From contig JASANC010001083.1 in the NCBI GenBank assembly GCA_030248135.1, positions 1 through 64,000 on the forward strand: a DNA stretch of 64,000 nucleotides, written 5' to 3'. Positions within the stretch are counted from its first letter, which is position 1; each line of letters begins with the position of its first letter. Positions 52,667 through 64,000 of the stretch are shown one piece after another. Below the pieces are notes generated by a model. The model saw nothing but the letters and a program-made list of their open reading frames with translations, ran no database searches and was not told where the DNA came from. The position numbers were made by a program, and so were the translations under genes. The DNA is from Theristus sp. LFF4_11. Taxonomy: Eukaryota; Nematoda; Chromadorea; Monhysterida; Xyalidae.

Positions 52667-55600
52667 CGCTCGAGAAAACCAATGGGTGTGTCGGTGGTTG
52701 TAATTCTGGAGAAAAAAAATCATAATAGTGTTCGCTTGTGCGAACTCTTCCGTCTTTTCGTCGCAACAAAAATGATGATAAACAAACATGTATCGAAAAA
52801 TATGTCATGGGCGGCCTTGACTGTGTGTCGGTGTGGAGTGGAGTGTCTGAGAGAGAAAAAGGAAAAAAACGTTGCCGGGAACAAAGAACGTTGAAACACC
52901 GAGTGACAAAAAGGACTAATTAGACAGTGTGTTGGTGAGCGAACCAAGGCTGGCAAAATGCGCGCGAATAGGAACAACTACAAAATGCAATAACACCATA
53001 CCAACCTATGGAAAACTCGCCATTTTCCCAAATTTCAACGAAGCCAAACTTGCGTTAAATCGTTTAGCGCGCCCAAGATACACGCCGCGGAACGCAGACA
53101 ATAGAAGAAATCAAAGGATTTCTAACGAAGTGTTGCGTGCGAAACTGTGCCAAGCACAAGCGGCGAACAAAAAAGCGAGAAAAAAACGAGCGAGGAAAAA
53201 ACTTCAAACGCCAAAATTGGGAGATATGATGAAAATGACATAAGCGGTTTCGTTAAATGTAGAAAAAACTAACGGTGGTATATTTGGAACACATCCGGTC
53301 CAGTCTCGTCAAGTTTGGGCGTAACATTGTGACATAAAAAACACTTTTCACTCCCTGGAGGGACAAAAACGGCAAAGTTGCAATATTCCCAGACCGAACA
53401 GCAGAAGATTAACGAGAACTACGAGAGAAAAAACGCCCAGATGACAGAGTGGAAAGACACAACTGACACAAAAAAACCGCAAAAACACACTCGGAGTGTT
53501 CAACAACAAAAAAAACTTTTCAAAATGGCTTCCCGGATCTATATCGTACGCACGTACCCGATAAAACAGCTATGACAATCACTCCAACGAGGGAAGTGGA
53601 GGAGAGGGACACACACCACAGGATGAGGCTGACAAAAATTTCGAATGACAGACAGCTTTCAAGACATTTTTTCAAGTTGCCTATAACTCATCGCCCAGTG
53701 AAAAAGGGAGCCGATTGATGAGTGGAGTATGGGCGACGCAAAAAAAACATACGAAGCGTAACGTGGAATATTTGAACCGTAACATAAACTGAATATGTCA
53801 GTGTCACCCTGACGAAGCGCAACACGAGGGGTTTTGATGAAGTTTTTTTTCTGAACTTTTCAAAAAGCAAACTTTCCGGAAGCACTCATCGGCCAAGGTT
53901 GAAGCAAGAGAACGTAACCACCGCTGTGACCAAACCCCGTAACAATAGATATAATAATCGTTTTTGTTGCACGATATGGGCATTAATAATCTGTAAACAT
54001 CGGTAGTAGTTAACGTGATTTTCACGAAACGTGTTTGTGAGACATTGTGGCTTTGGTTAAACAATAGGAGCTTAGCGGCTTTCTAAGGAGCATGGTGCCG
54101 TGCGGGGTGGTTCCTTAAAAGAAAACACATTGAAGCGGAAAAACACATTGAGTTGTTACACACGTCAGTTGTTGCTAATGTTTGGCAAACAATGTATTTA
54201 TCATTAGCGTAATCATCGTAAACCGGTATCAGTCTTTTCTTTAGGGGTGGCATCGCAAACAAACGCCAACGATGAGTATCCAGCTAATACCAAAATATTA
54301 AAAATCTGCAGAAACCATAGAGGCAAAGGACGAAACCGCGACCACCCAAACACACACCCTTGTAAATGCAACAACACAAAACAGGCACGTATCGGCTGAA
54401 ACTAAAGCAAATTATAATAATAGACCGCCTTTGGTTGTCGCAATGTTTTTGACAGCGTGTTTTACATCGAGATGGTTTTACGCACGCTTAACTGAATTAC
54501 AATCGGTTTATTATTGTCGCGCAACAAACAAGCGTGCCAATAAACACAATGAGTGATAATCGTTTGGAAACCATATGAAAATGTGCCTATGTAGCTGGTG
54601 CCCTGGACTGTGCGCCACGACCAGCAAAACGTGTGATCGTAAATTGCCGTCATCTGATGCTTAATAAGCTATTTCCTTAATGACGCTGCCAGTAAGGCAA
54701 AAACGCACGACAGACAAGCAAACCACAAACTAGCATGCGGTTAAAATATAAAGTGAAAAGCCACCAGTAACGAACGACAAATGACTAAACGAGGCCACCA
54801 AGGCTAACTGCCATTTGGAGCTTATTATTTTGCAACTTACCCATAAAACACTTACGGCCGTACACACATAAACCGCTGACACTCATAAACAATAAACATA
54901 TAAGCAAATCGCGGAAAACTTTCAGTTTTAAGTGAACAACCGTGTCCGTACGGCAGCTGGCTTTAAATCGAAATCAAAGCTAGAGAAACGCCAACAAAGC
55001 TACCGCGATAAAACAGCATAGTTGTGAGCCCGGTTCCATTATTCGAAGGTTTCGGTTGTCATTTTCAGGCTATAAGGACGAGAGAGAGAATTATTGTTTC
55101 CAGTAAACATTGACACAAAGAAACTACCTCTATGGTTTATTATTACGGCAGCGCCTTGATTAATTATTATTATTGTTAGGAAACGGATGGAACATGTGCG
55201 TTTGAAAGGCGAACTGTTTTTCCTGCAGCTTTCTCTTTCTGAACCGAACCTAAATTGCTCTAGACAAGCATTGAGCTTTCAACTTCAAGACACGGAAACA
55301 AAGTCCAAGATATATTCGAAAGGAGGTTCAAAGCGCGCGTTATTCATTACTTGTTTTCTAGTCACATTCTCTCAGCCGATGCATTGAGACGGAAAACAGA
55401 AACCACGAGCAACAACAAAAAAATATATAAATTAGATAAATACAAATAGTTGGCAAACATATGCTATCGCCGCAAGCGTGAGAGTTTTCCCGCGATACGT
55501 TTTATGGGTTTAAGTTGAATGCGGAACGACAATCTTAAAGGTATGTACTTTAAAGCATTCTTTCAAGAGTTCTAGAGTGCTTGTTAATAAACACTACGGA

Positions 55601-58199
55601 ACGGGGATCAACACTCAACACGCATGAGTAACAATAGTTCAACTTGACCAAGTAGAGCCGCCCACTGACCTATGACCAAGCTGCTAATACTTTCGACACA
55701 CAGAAAGCCGCGTGATAGTTGAAAACCCGCAGCAACACTTTGTTGGATAATTTCGCTTGTTTGCGGTTTTTCTTCGTTTTCCTGAAAGCTAACTGGCAAA
55801 CAATAACACGCGCTGAAATTAGCTGTGTAATCAAATCAGCCATGTACCGGCGTTTTTGCATTTTAAGCTAAATGCTAGTAGTATTTATACTACACTGGCA
55901 CGGCTTCTGTTTGAATTAAACTGAAAAACCAACATACCGAAAGGAACCGACTGAAAAACCCGTACAATAAAAACTCTGTATACACCTCACCTATTCAAAG
56001 AGAATAAAGCAACAATAAAACGAGCCGCTAAACTGAAAACACTTTCATACAAATGGACATACTGGGACCAGAGGGTATCAAGTTCCAGATTGGAAAATCG
56101 GAAACTCGATTTGGTGTTCATAAAACAGTTGGCGGTCTGAAATGAGACAACAACGCGGATGTCTAATTTAGAGCTTCAACCCGAAATCGTAGAATGCTCG
56201 ATGAGAAGACAGCTAAACACCTGAAGAAGATTTGGTTTCACACTTTACAGAGAGAAACCCCTTTATTATTTCCAAAAGTTTTGAAGAACAGTATCAATAA
56301 TAATACGTCTCAGTTCAGCTTCAGTTGTCACTCTTTAACCGGTCAAATATAAAAATCAAGTGTAGCTAAACAAAATAATTCAATGTGCGTCACTCAATCT
56401 GGCAAGACTGCCGCGCACCGAAGACTTTACAGTGCTCAGTCAGAGAGTGGTGAATGAAAGCTTTGAAAGCATCTTCTCAGCCGCATCAGAAAATTTTCAC
56501 TTCAAAACGAACAAGAGGACATGACGAAGCGAAGAAGCGAAGTCAATACGTTTCTCGGGGGAGCAGATATAATCGTAAATAATACATATCTCTTTCTCGG
56601 TGACGCTCAACACATACAGATCATTGAGCGACAAAGTTTATCTGTCAAACGTGAAGCTAATCCACGGCAGCGAACATTTAAAACATGGGCCCGTACGTTC
56701 GCTGGTTGCCGCCGCGCCGCGTAGACGAGTGCAGTTTAGGAGTGTGGGTCAGTTTTTTGTGGTACTTGTGGAAGTGTATTTCGGTCATTTCAAACATTTA
56801 ATACTGAAAAACGTCATGTATTCTAAGGATTTATTGGTACATCGGCATACATGTACGTAACGTCACTCAAATCCAATGTAATCGGGCGCGATACAATATG
56901 TTGCAATCAGGGGGACACCAATCTCGGCAAATGACAACGTCCAAAAGAAAACAAGTTACCACACAAGTGCAACAACCGAACTGGAGCGCACGCTGCTCGT
57001 TCCCGTACATAAATCATCACCGTGTAGCCATGTCATCAGTCTCCGTCCCATAGTAGTGCAATAATAAGTGCCAAAGACCGAAATTACCAAACGCCGAAAT
57101 TATGTGAAAACAACAAAACACACTACTACACCATCAGCAGTCAAAAAAAACTTCAAAGACACATCATTACGCAAAGGAGACGACGTGAAACAACAACAAA
57201 ACACACGACATCACTTCGAACAAAACGAGCTTCACGAGGCATCAAGTGACACAAGTGGGATTTGTGGCGGCAACGACAAACAGCGCGGTTGTAGTGGTGT
57301 GCCGGAGTTGAAATTTTAACAACAACGAAAAAATTATGTTCTCTGGTAGTTTTCTGCTCTAGCAAGCAATAATTATGCGCGTGTGTCTGCGACTTGTGAA
57401 AGCGATAATAATAAATACACGGTTCCACGTGGTTGCGCAACTTTCAAGCTGAGAAAAATCCGCAACTTTCAACTTTCAATCCTAAAATTGCTTGTAAACC
57501 AGCGGCAACACGCGATGACATATCCCGGAGTCATCCTTCACAAAACCGATCACAAGATATATGCGATTTCGAATCTTATGGTGTATGCTACTTGGGCGAG
57601 GCTGAAAAAACGTCTTACTTGCTGTTGCTACAAGCACTAGTGGCGCTGTTCGATCGGCCGACGGTGTTTTTTTGTCAAAAACCAGCCTGTCCTGTCCTCT
57701 TTGCATATTTCGCATAATCATAATAATAACGAAATTCTTATCGCTCAATCTTTGGAAAACAAAAAAAACAGTCGAGTCGGGAGACACGAAAGCCCGAAAA
57801 CATAACATTACTAGCCATAAACATGGTAATAACGCGGTTTCAAGAGGAACGAAAAAAACGCGTTTCGAGCAGCGTCAAACGGTTTTTCTTCTTCTCAGAA
57901 ACGAAAAAAATAATCAGAAAACTGTGATGTTTTTTTCAATGGGCCCGATAAAAACGCGCAAGTGGAAAGTTGTGTGGTTTTCTATTCTCAAGCAATTACC
58001 GCCTGTTGTTTTGGAATGGCGAGGATAAAAAATCACGCACAAAAACGATCATACACTTTGCACACAGAAAAAACCTTCATAAATATATAAATTTCAAAAC
58101 GGGCCGGAAAAATAGAAGAATAATTTGGCGCACACGCGATAATGGGCAACGTGATTTACGAGTTCGACGCAACAATTATGCAGCTAAATCATAAACTGA

Positions 58200-58242
58200 A
58201 CGCTGATTGGCCAACGACCGTGCTGGCACGACCAATCAGCGT
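58200..58242. repeat. Perfect CCAATCAGC hairpin
   Basis: ACGCTGATTGG at the left and CCAATCAGCGT at the right form a perfect 11-base inverted pair around a 21-base centre that itself contains GTGCTGGCAC. Confidence 0.7.
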
Positions 58243-59170
58243 GTATGTGCAATTCAAATTCATACAAAAATCCACAACACAACAAGAAAAACGGTTCGTG
58301 TCAGTGTCTCAGGACAGGGTCCAACTGTCGCATGACACGAAACAACAGTTATGACCATCAACACGATTGTAGACAAAGTACTCTGACGATGTTATAATCG
58401 TAAAACGAAAACAATCACAACGGGGTGCTAAATATTTTTGGCGTGTTGTTGTTATCCTGAATTTGAACAAAACGAGTGTCTGTGGAAATACGGGAGGAAG
58501 GACACATGAAAAGAAAAAATGTACATGTCTCAGAGTTATGCGCACAAGTTGCGCTATTTTCTGCCAATGATGCGTGAAGCTTGCTATTTTTTTTCAAGTT
58601 TAACGGAGAGTGTTGTCACTATAAAGTTCAACACACGCAACGTTTCTAATGGAAAATTACACCTGAGGGTGTGAAACGGTGGTTCGCCACTTAACCAAGG
58701 GTACAACAACCCATTAAGCGTAAAGGGTGTGTAGTGTAGCAGCAGCGCCGGATACTGCACTTACTCAGCTGTCATAAAATAATGATAGCTTCCGCTTCAC
58801 ACCTTTTTCAAGACAGGAATGTCGATGTTTAAACTTGGCGAGACACACGAAACAAAACGTCTCGAAGTGGAAGACCTAAAGACGAAAACTCGGTTGAAAC
58901 CAGAATAGAAAGAGAGAATACGACAATAAGTCGTGAATCCAGCACCAGCTGCCACCAGAATCGGATTATAACAACGACAGGGGAGCAGCATAAAAATCCT
59001 GTTTCACTCCACACTAAATGGTCGCACCATGGGGACTGTTCTGGTGGAAATGTGAAAAATTCATGTCGTCACTTAAAAATATGAGATCGACAGACACAGA
59101 TAAAATAGGTTGTAGGTGGAGTCGCGCTGTGTCTCCCGTGAAACGTCCATATCTGGTGGTTGATGTGACA

Positions 59171-59193
59171 AACACACACACACACACACACAC
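59171..59193. repeat. (CA)n microsatellite
   Basis: About eleven tandem AC units. Confidence 0.85.
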
Positions 59194-62100
59194 GCATATG
59201 AAAAGTGAAAATGAATATGAACATGATTACAGCAATGAGTGTGTGATGATGTTCACACATGCGCAGCACAATTTCATCGGCACTCACATGGTCCATGATG
59301 TTTGCTGGCTTGAAGCGATGAAAGCCGTGCGCGGAAATACGCAATTCCTGATAATTTCTGATAGCAAAGGGAGATATGCACGAGAGACGAAGACCAACTG
59401 GTTCAAGCGAATGAAAATGACAACAACACCGATTAGCATTACTAGCAGGAAAAGACGCGCCAGACAATTGACCGATTACATCAAAATGAGCTCCTATTGT
59501 GTTAAGCGAAACGAGCTAATAGCAAAGCCAATCAAGAGCTGAAAGTCGCCTTGGAACGAAAAACGACAAAAGAAGAGAACCACCGGAAAGGCTCGCGAGC
59601 GGATATTCTCCTGGTGTAGGCAGCTCATTGACTGACCTTCGACTTTCGGACTCGACACTCTCTAATGAGATGCCGCGAACGTTTTCTTGAAGTGCGTGGA
59701 AGTCACTCGCGAAAATGAGCAACTTGCCGAACTGGCCATCGGGCTACATGTATTGCACTTTCTTATTGAGTCAATTTGATTGGCTAGTAATGCTATGGGC
59801 GATATTTGAACGCAATACGAGACGAGGACAGACAACGAGGACACGGCAGCTGCAGAAGTACCAGTGGACAAATAATTTGTGTTCGATCATACAGAGCGAC
59901 GAAGCATGAGGGTCATTTGACGCGAACAATAAATGATCATCGTTCTTTGTGAAATGTGATGCGTTTTGAGAGTTGGACTGACCATTACGCTAGCCATTAG
60001 TGGCCTGTCGAGCTATAGCGAGTCTGAAATTTTACGTTTTGTTGCACGTTTTCGTGTCATATATACGATGGAACACTAGCACCGCACATACACGTCATGA
60101 CTTTTGCCTGTTTGCATGTCGTTTGATCAATGGGCGTCTTTTCATTCAGTTCTCACTGGTTCCTTCAAATGTGATATGCTTTTTTCATGTTTTGGCGCTA
60201 GATGAAGCAAAAATAGTTTTGTTTGTGATGCATGTGTGTATAGTTTGCAATCTGAACAGCTATCACCACCTGACACTCTGAAAGTCTGATCTAGGCTATT
60301 CAGGGGTTTCTCAATGTTGAAACAAACAACATGCTGTTTTTTCGTGTAGTTGTCGACAGTCAAACTCAGCGCAGAAAAGTTCACACCCACGTAGTCCCTA
60401 CGATCCCGAAATCCCAACCGATTTCCAACGAATAAAGTAAACCTGCGAAACTATTCAAAAAGCCCACAATCGCAGACAGAAAAACCACAAGGCAACGTAT
60501 TCAGAAGCCACAAAAAGCCTCATATTCCCGCGCGTTCTAGAGCCATGCAAAACGCTTGTTTTGTCGAATAGTTTCTTTGAGTGATACTTATTCCGTATAC
60601 AAGTTTTTTTGCTGTTAACAATCATTTTTTAACTTTGGATTATTGAAATCAGAACGTTTTTGGTTGTCGTTTGTTGCTGTTCTGAACAGCCCGGTACACG
60701 CGGTTGTTCGGCGATATTTCGTTATCTACCTGTTTCGAGCGAGAATACAGCAAAGGCTTGCACCGTTTTTAACGGCATCCATGACAAATTCAACTTCGTG
60801 TGGAACCACGGTCGTAATCAGCGAAGGAATCTCGGATGATACAGATTGCTCTTGAACAACCGGAACCCGCCAGTAAACAAATCGTGGTAGGTTCATCGCA
60901 CAAAGTAATAATATTCAGAATGCAATCAGTCGTGTGGGGAACCAAAAAACGGCAGAAACGGCTTTCTCATTTTTTACACGTTCTCGGCAAGTAAATTTTC
61001 TTCACACTCAAACGAATCTGTGGCGTGCTCATTGTCGATCGACGTAACGAATCAAGCGATTCTTTTTGAAACTTAAAAAGTGATGACAACAATAACAGTG
61101 CCTTATGCCGTGAACACGACGAAATGTCTGCTATTTTATGGTTTTAGCTCTCATCATCTGTATAATACACTGTCGAATGGGAAAACTCTGGGTCACGGAG
61201 TATACGTTTCTGCCGGATTAAGTTTTGATGCTCGTATGCGCTAGTACAGATTCGTGCTCCTGTTTTCGTTTTTCGTTTCTTGGCGCTTTCATACCGTTTA
61301 TGATTTGTGGGACATTGCTTCAATCAGAAAGCGTCAAAAAATCTGTCTTTAAATCAATTAACGTTTTACTGAAAATCTGCAACTGAAATGTATTATTTTG
61401 CTTTAAGCAAGCTAAAATGTAGCAAGCTTTTTCCTGAAAACCGCGGTGATTACAATCGCTAGTCTATTTTTTGATGGGACCGCATAAAATCACTAAGAAT
61501 AAACAAAAATGTGCGATTCAACTCGAAAATCACAACTTCAGAGAATTCAACGAACCTGCACACGATCTGAAAAAACTTTTTGGTATTTTTATTGACTCGT
61601 TTTATCCATCATGCCTACTCCTCCGGATATCTAGGCAATCGGATGGTATCAAACAACTGTGAGTTAAGGGATACCCTTCATCACACGGCTTATACCAGCC
61701 CTTGGGTGGAAACCTTCGATACGTGAAGGAGATAAACCAGCCGCTAAGCCTCGAACCTCCACTACCACTCTATCCTAGGGGAACAAGGACACATGAGCCC
61801 GATTTCGGTTCTGTTTCTCTTTTATTCGGCACGTTCACAATTGTCAGGCAAGTGCACAAGGAATCAAGCTGTAGCCACAGCCTATTTCAATTTCAGTGGC
61901 CGTCCAGGTCGCAATGAAAACGAGCAGCGAATCCGAAAGTTTTGCTGAATACCAGTGCGATATGAGTAGAACAAGAACGGTTCACTTGCGAAGTTCAATT
62001 ACTTCTTTAACCTTTATTTTGATGAACTGTGGCGCACTTCGGAAGCTCAAAGGTGTCATAAAATACATGGTCCCTCGACGGTGTAACGGCCAGTTGCTTC

Positions 62101-64000
62101 ATCTTCAAACCGGACAACTTTCTGCATGGCACACCACAGCGTGCCTGCATCCTTGCCACTTTGATATGATCTCGTGTGGAAGTGAGCATGAGTATTATTC
62201 TAATCCAAAGTCCAATTTTCAAAATTTGACTTTAAAAAGTGAATTGCTTTCTGGCGTGAGATTAGAAATCTGCGTGAAACTGACACCGCCATCTTGAGCG
62301 TTACTGCCAACTGTGATCATTTTTCGCGATCCTGAATCCTGAAAAAAAGTTCGAGCTCATGCGCCAGGTGGCATTCAGTGCAATTTTGCAACCGATAGAG
62401 TGTGGATGTTGCGGATTTCATTTCGAGCCTCGAAATCTCCGTTTTTAAATCAACTGACAAGCTGCTAGGCTGCTTGGGTTTTGGCCTGCTGATTGCAAGT
62501 AACCCAAAAAACGCAAAAAAATTGGAACCTTATCGAATTATTAGAAACGACCTGGTAAAAACAGCTATGAGATCTGCTACCAGTCTCCATTTGCATCATG
62601 GTGAACAATGAAGGCGATAACGAAAAATCCTATTTTTTCGGGCGACGTCATACTCGATAACCAAAGCGTCACATCATCAAAACAGAGTATCTCTAAAAGA
62701 CAACACCCGGTGGTCCACGACCAATGACATGGTCGTTGGCATCATTTTGATGAATGCCACTTGGCGGATTAGTGAATTGGCCCAGCTAATTTAAGTATGG
62801 TTTCGTATGCGTCAATAAATCACTTTACGAACTCCACATTTTTCCTTTCCATATTATTGGCGTATTTTTCATTTTTTCAATTGTTATTATCTATCACTTG
62901 CACCCCATATAGTGTCGCGACTGCTGCGTCTACACTGTACCGGCATCAGTGTAACTTTCGATCAAAATTTTATTGCACATGAATTACAGGGTATCATCGA
63001 CTGAAACAGAAAACCTAATAACTGAAATTTTCTAATCGCTTTTATTGAACAACAATAAATTTTTACCACAAATACTCGCTAACATGTAATCAATCGTCAA
63101 TTTTAAAAACTGGTTAAGTGCATGTTGTTGTGCATTTTGTGGCCCTTACCTTAGTTGCGGTTGCGGTTTCGGTATGGCTTGTGTGGACAGGCTGAAATTG
63201 AATCGATACAACAAGAGAGAATATATTAATAAACAATGCTTCAGTGTATCAAGCATGTGTAGTCATAGTCGCTGAACTTGCTGTTTTTAGCAAGTGTTGT
63301 TTCACAAAAAGACTGATGGATGGACCAGTGTAAAAACAAAAATTCCGTTGTCAGATCCATCCAAATTGTAAGTAAACGCAAAAAAGGTTTTGTCAACTAA
63401 AATCAGATTGACTCCTCGTATTTCCGCGCCTCCAAAACTTGCGTTTGTTTTGTTTTATTGAAGTGAATACACCTGAAAAGCTGAAACTTCGCCACACGTT
63501 ATGACACGTTATAATATCTCACCATACGTAACACTCATATATTTATCGTTATCAGTGCTGACATTCTGTAGTGCGTCATCCATCACATTTTATGACAGAA
63601 GTTTCCCAATATCTTCCTCCGTCGTTGGTTTCGTTTGGCCCGCACCGTCTACTTGCTTTTTAAGACGGCTAGAGTTATCAGTTTATTTTCAGAGCATGTG
63701 GTTTCAAATAAAAACCACGCGCGTCTGTAAGCTACGTGTGATGGCTACATGACAAATTCACTGTGGTTTTTTAAACTGATATCACTTGACTTTTTTTTGC
63801 TCCGTTCCAACTATAGACGGTTCAATGTGATCAACAAGCGATAGGTGTTTCGGTGTCACTTTTATTCTGTCACAAAAACAAACTTGTGTCACACAACTCA
63901 AAAAATAATAAACGATAATGGTGTCATAACTGTCATGTACACACAAAATGTATAACAGCGTTTTGTTGCGTTTGGATCGCACAAACCAGTTTGAACATAT

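Larger units (their letters stand above)
52667..64000. other. About 11 kb without a supported gene
   Basis: Upstream of the PEBP-like gene. The sequence is AT- and A-rich with scattered short frames on both strands that overlap one another and match no family known to me. The longest (53-53.2 kb, 59.0-59.5 kb, 61.9-62.3 kb) lack flanking splice sites consistent with exons. Only a (CA)n microsatellite and one CCAATCAGC hairpin stand out. It could be a spacer, a large intron of an off-window gene, or hold non-coding RNA. Confidence 0.5.

Noticed and set aside
52929..53243. 104-codon frame ending in Lys/Arg/Ala-rich sequence
   Set aside because: Looks like A-rich sequence read in frame; no family, no splice support.
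61700..61800. Possible second tRNA-like or SINE head (GGTTCGAGGC on the minus strand)
   Set aside because: Only a B-box-like word is present; no A box or cloverleaf could be drawn.
61896..62297. 133-codon plus-strand frame with an opposing 71-codon frame
   Set aside because: No recognisable domain and no consistent splice sites around it.

Overview
The window is nuclear DNA from an invertebrate animal. Its genes are split by many AT-rich introns, acceptors are of the TTTCAG type, exons are markedly GC-richer than introns, and the proteins are animal families. I cannot name the species. No bacterial-type operons, CRISPR arrays or rRNA genes were seen.

Five protein-coding genes could be assembled exon by exon with consistent splice phases. 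On the + strand come MAPK15 (ERK7/8-type kinase, 7262-14540) and then TBC1D32/BROMI (15424-24197), both cilium-related. On the - strand come DCAF6 (36049 to 26033, a WD40 receptor for CUL4-DDB1 ubiquitin ligase), SYNRG/gamma-synergin (43483 to 38324, an EH-domain partner of the AP-1 clathrin adaptor), and an unnamed predicted type I membrane protein with two tandem PEBP-like domains (52666 to 45449). BROMI and DCAF6 converge tail to tail. DCAF6, SYNRG and the PEBP gene follow each other on the - strand about 2 kb apart.

Introns and spacers are packed with short mobile elements. There are three mariner/Tc1-type elements with TACAGGGTG ends, two of which look like sister copies. Two G-rich hAT-like elements each have a perfect 8-bp target duplication. 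There are at least five separate families of palindromic MITE-like repeats, a tRNA-derived SINE, and a G-rich element with ACCGTATTACCCCC ends. Positions 1-7261 and 52667-64000 contain no gene I can support.

The least ordinary observations are the tandem-PEBP membrane protein, the cilium-gene pair, the hAT-like G-tract elements, and an unusually high share of 5' splice sites beginning GTT (often GTTGGT).
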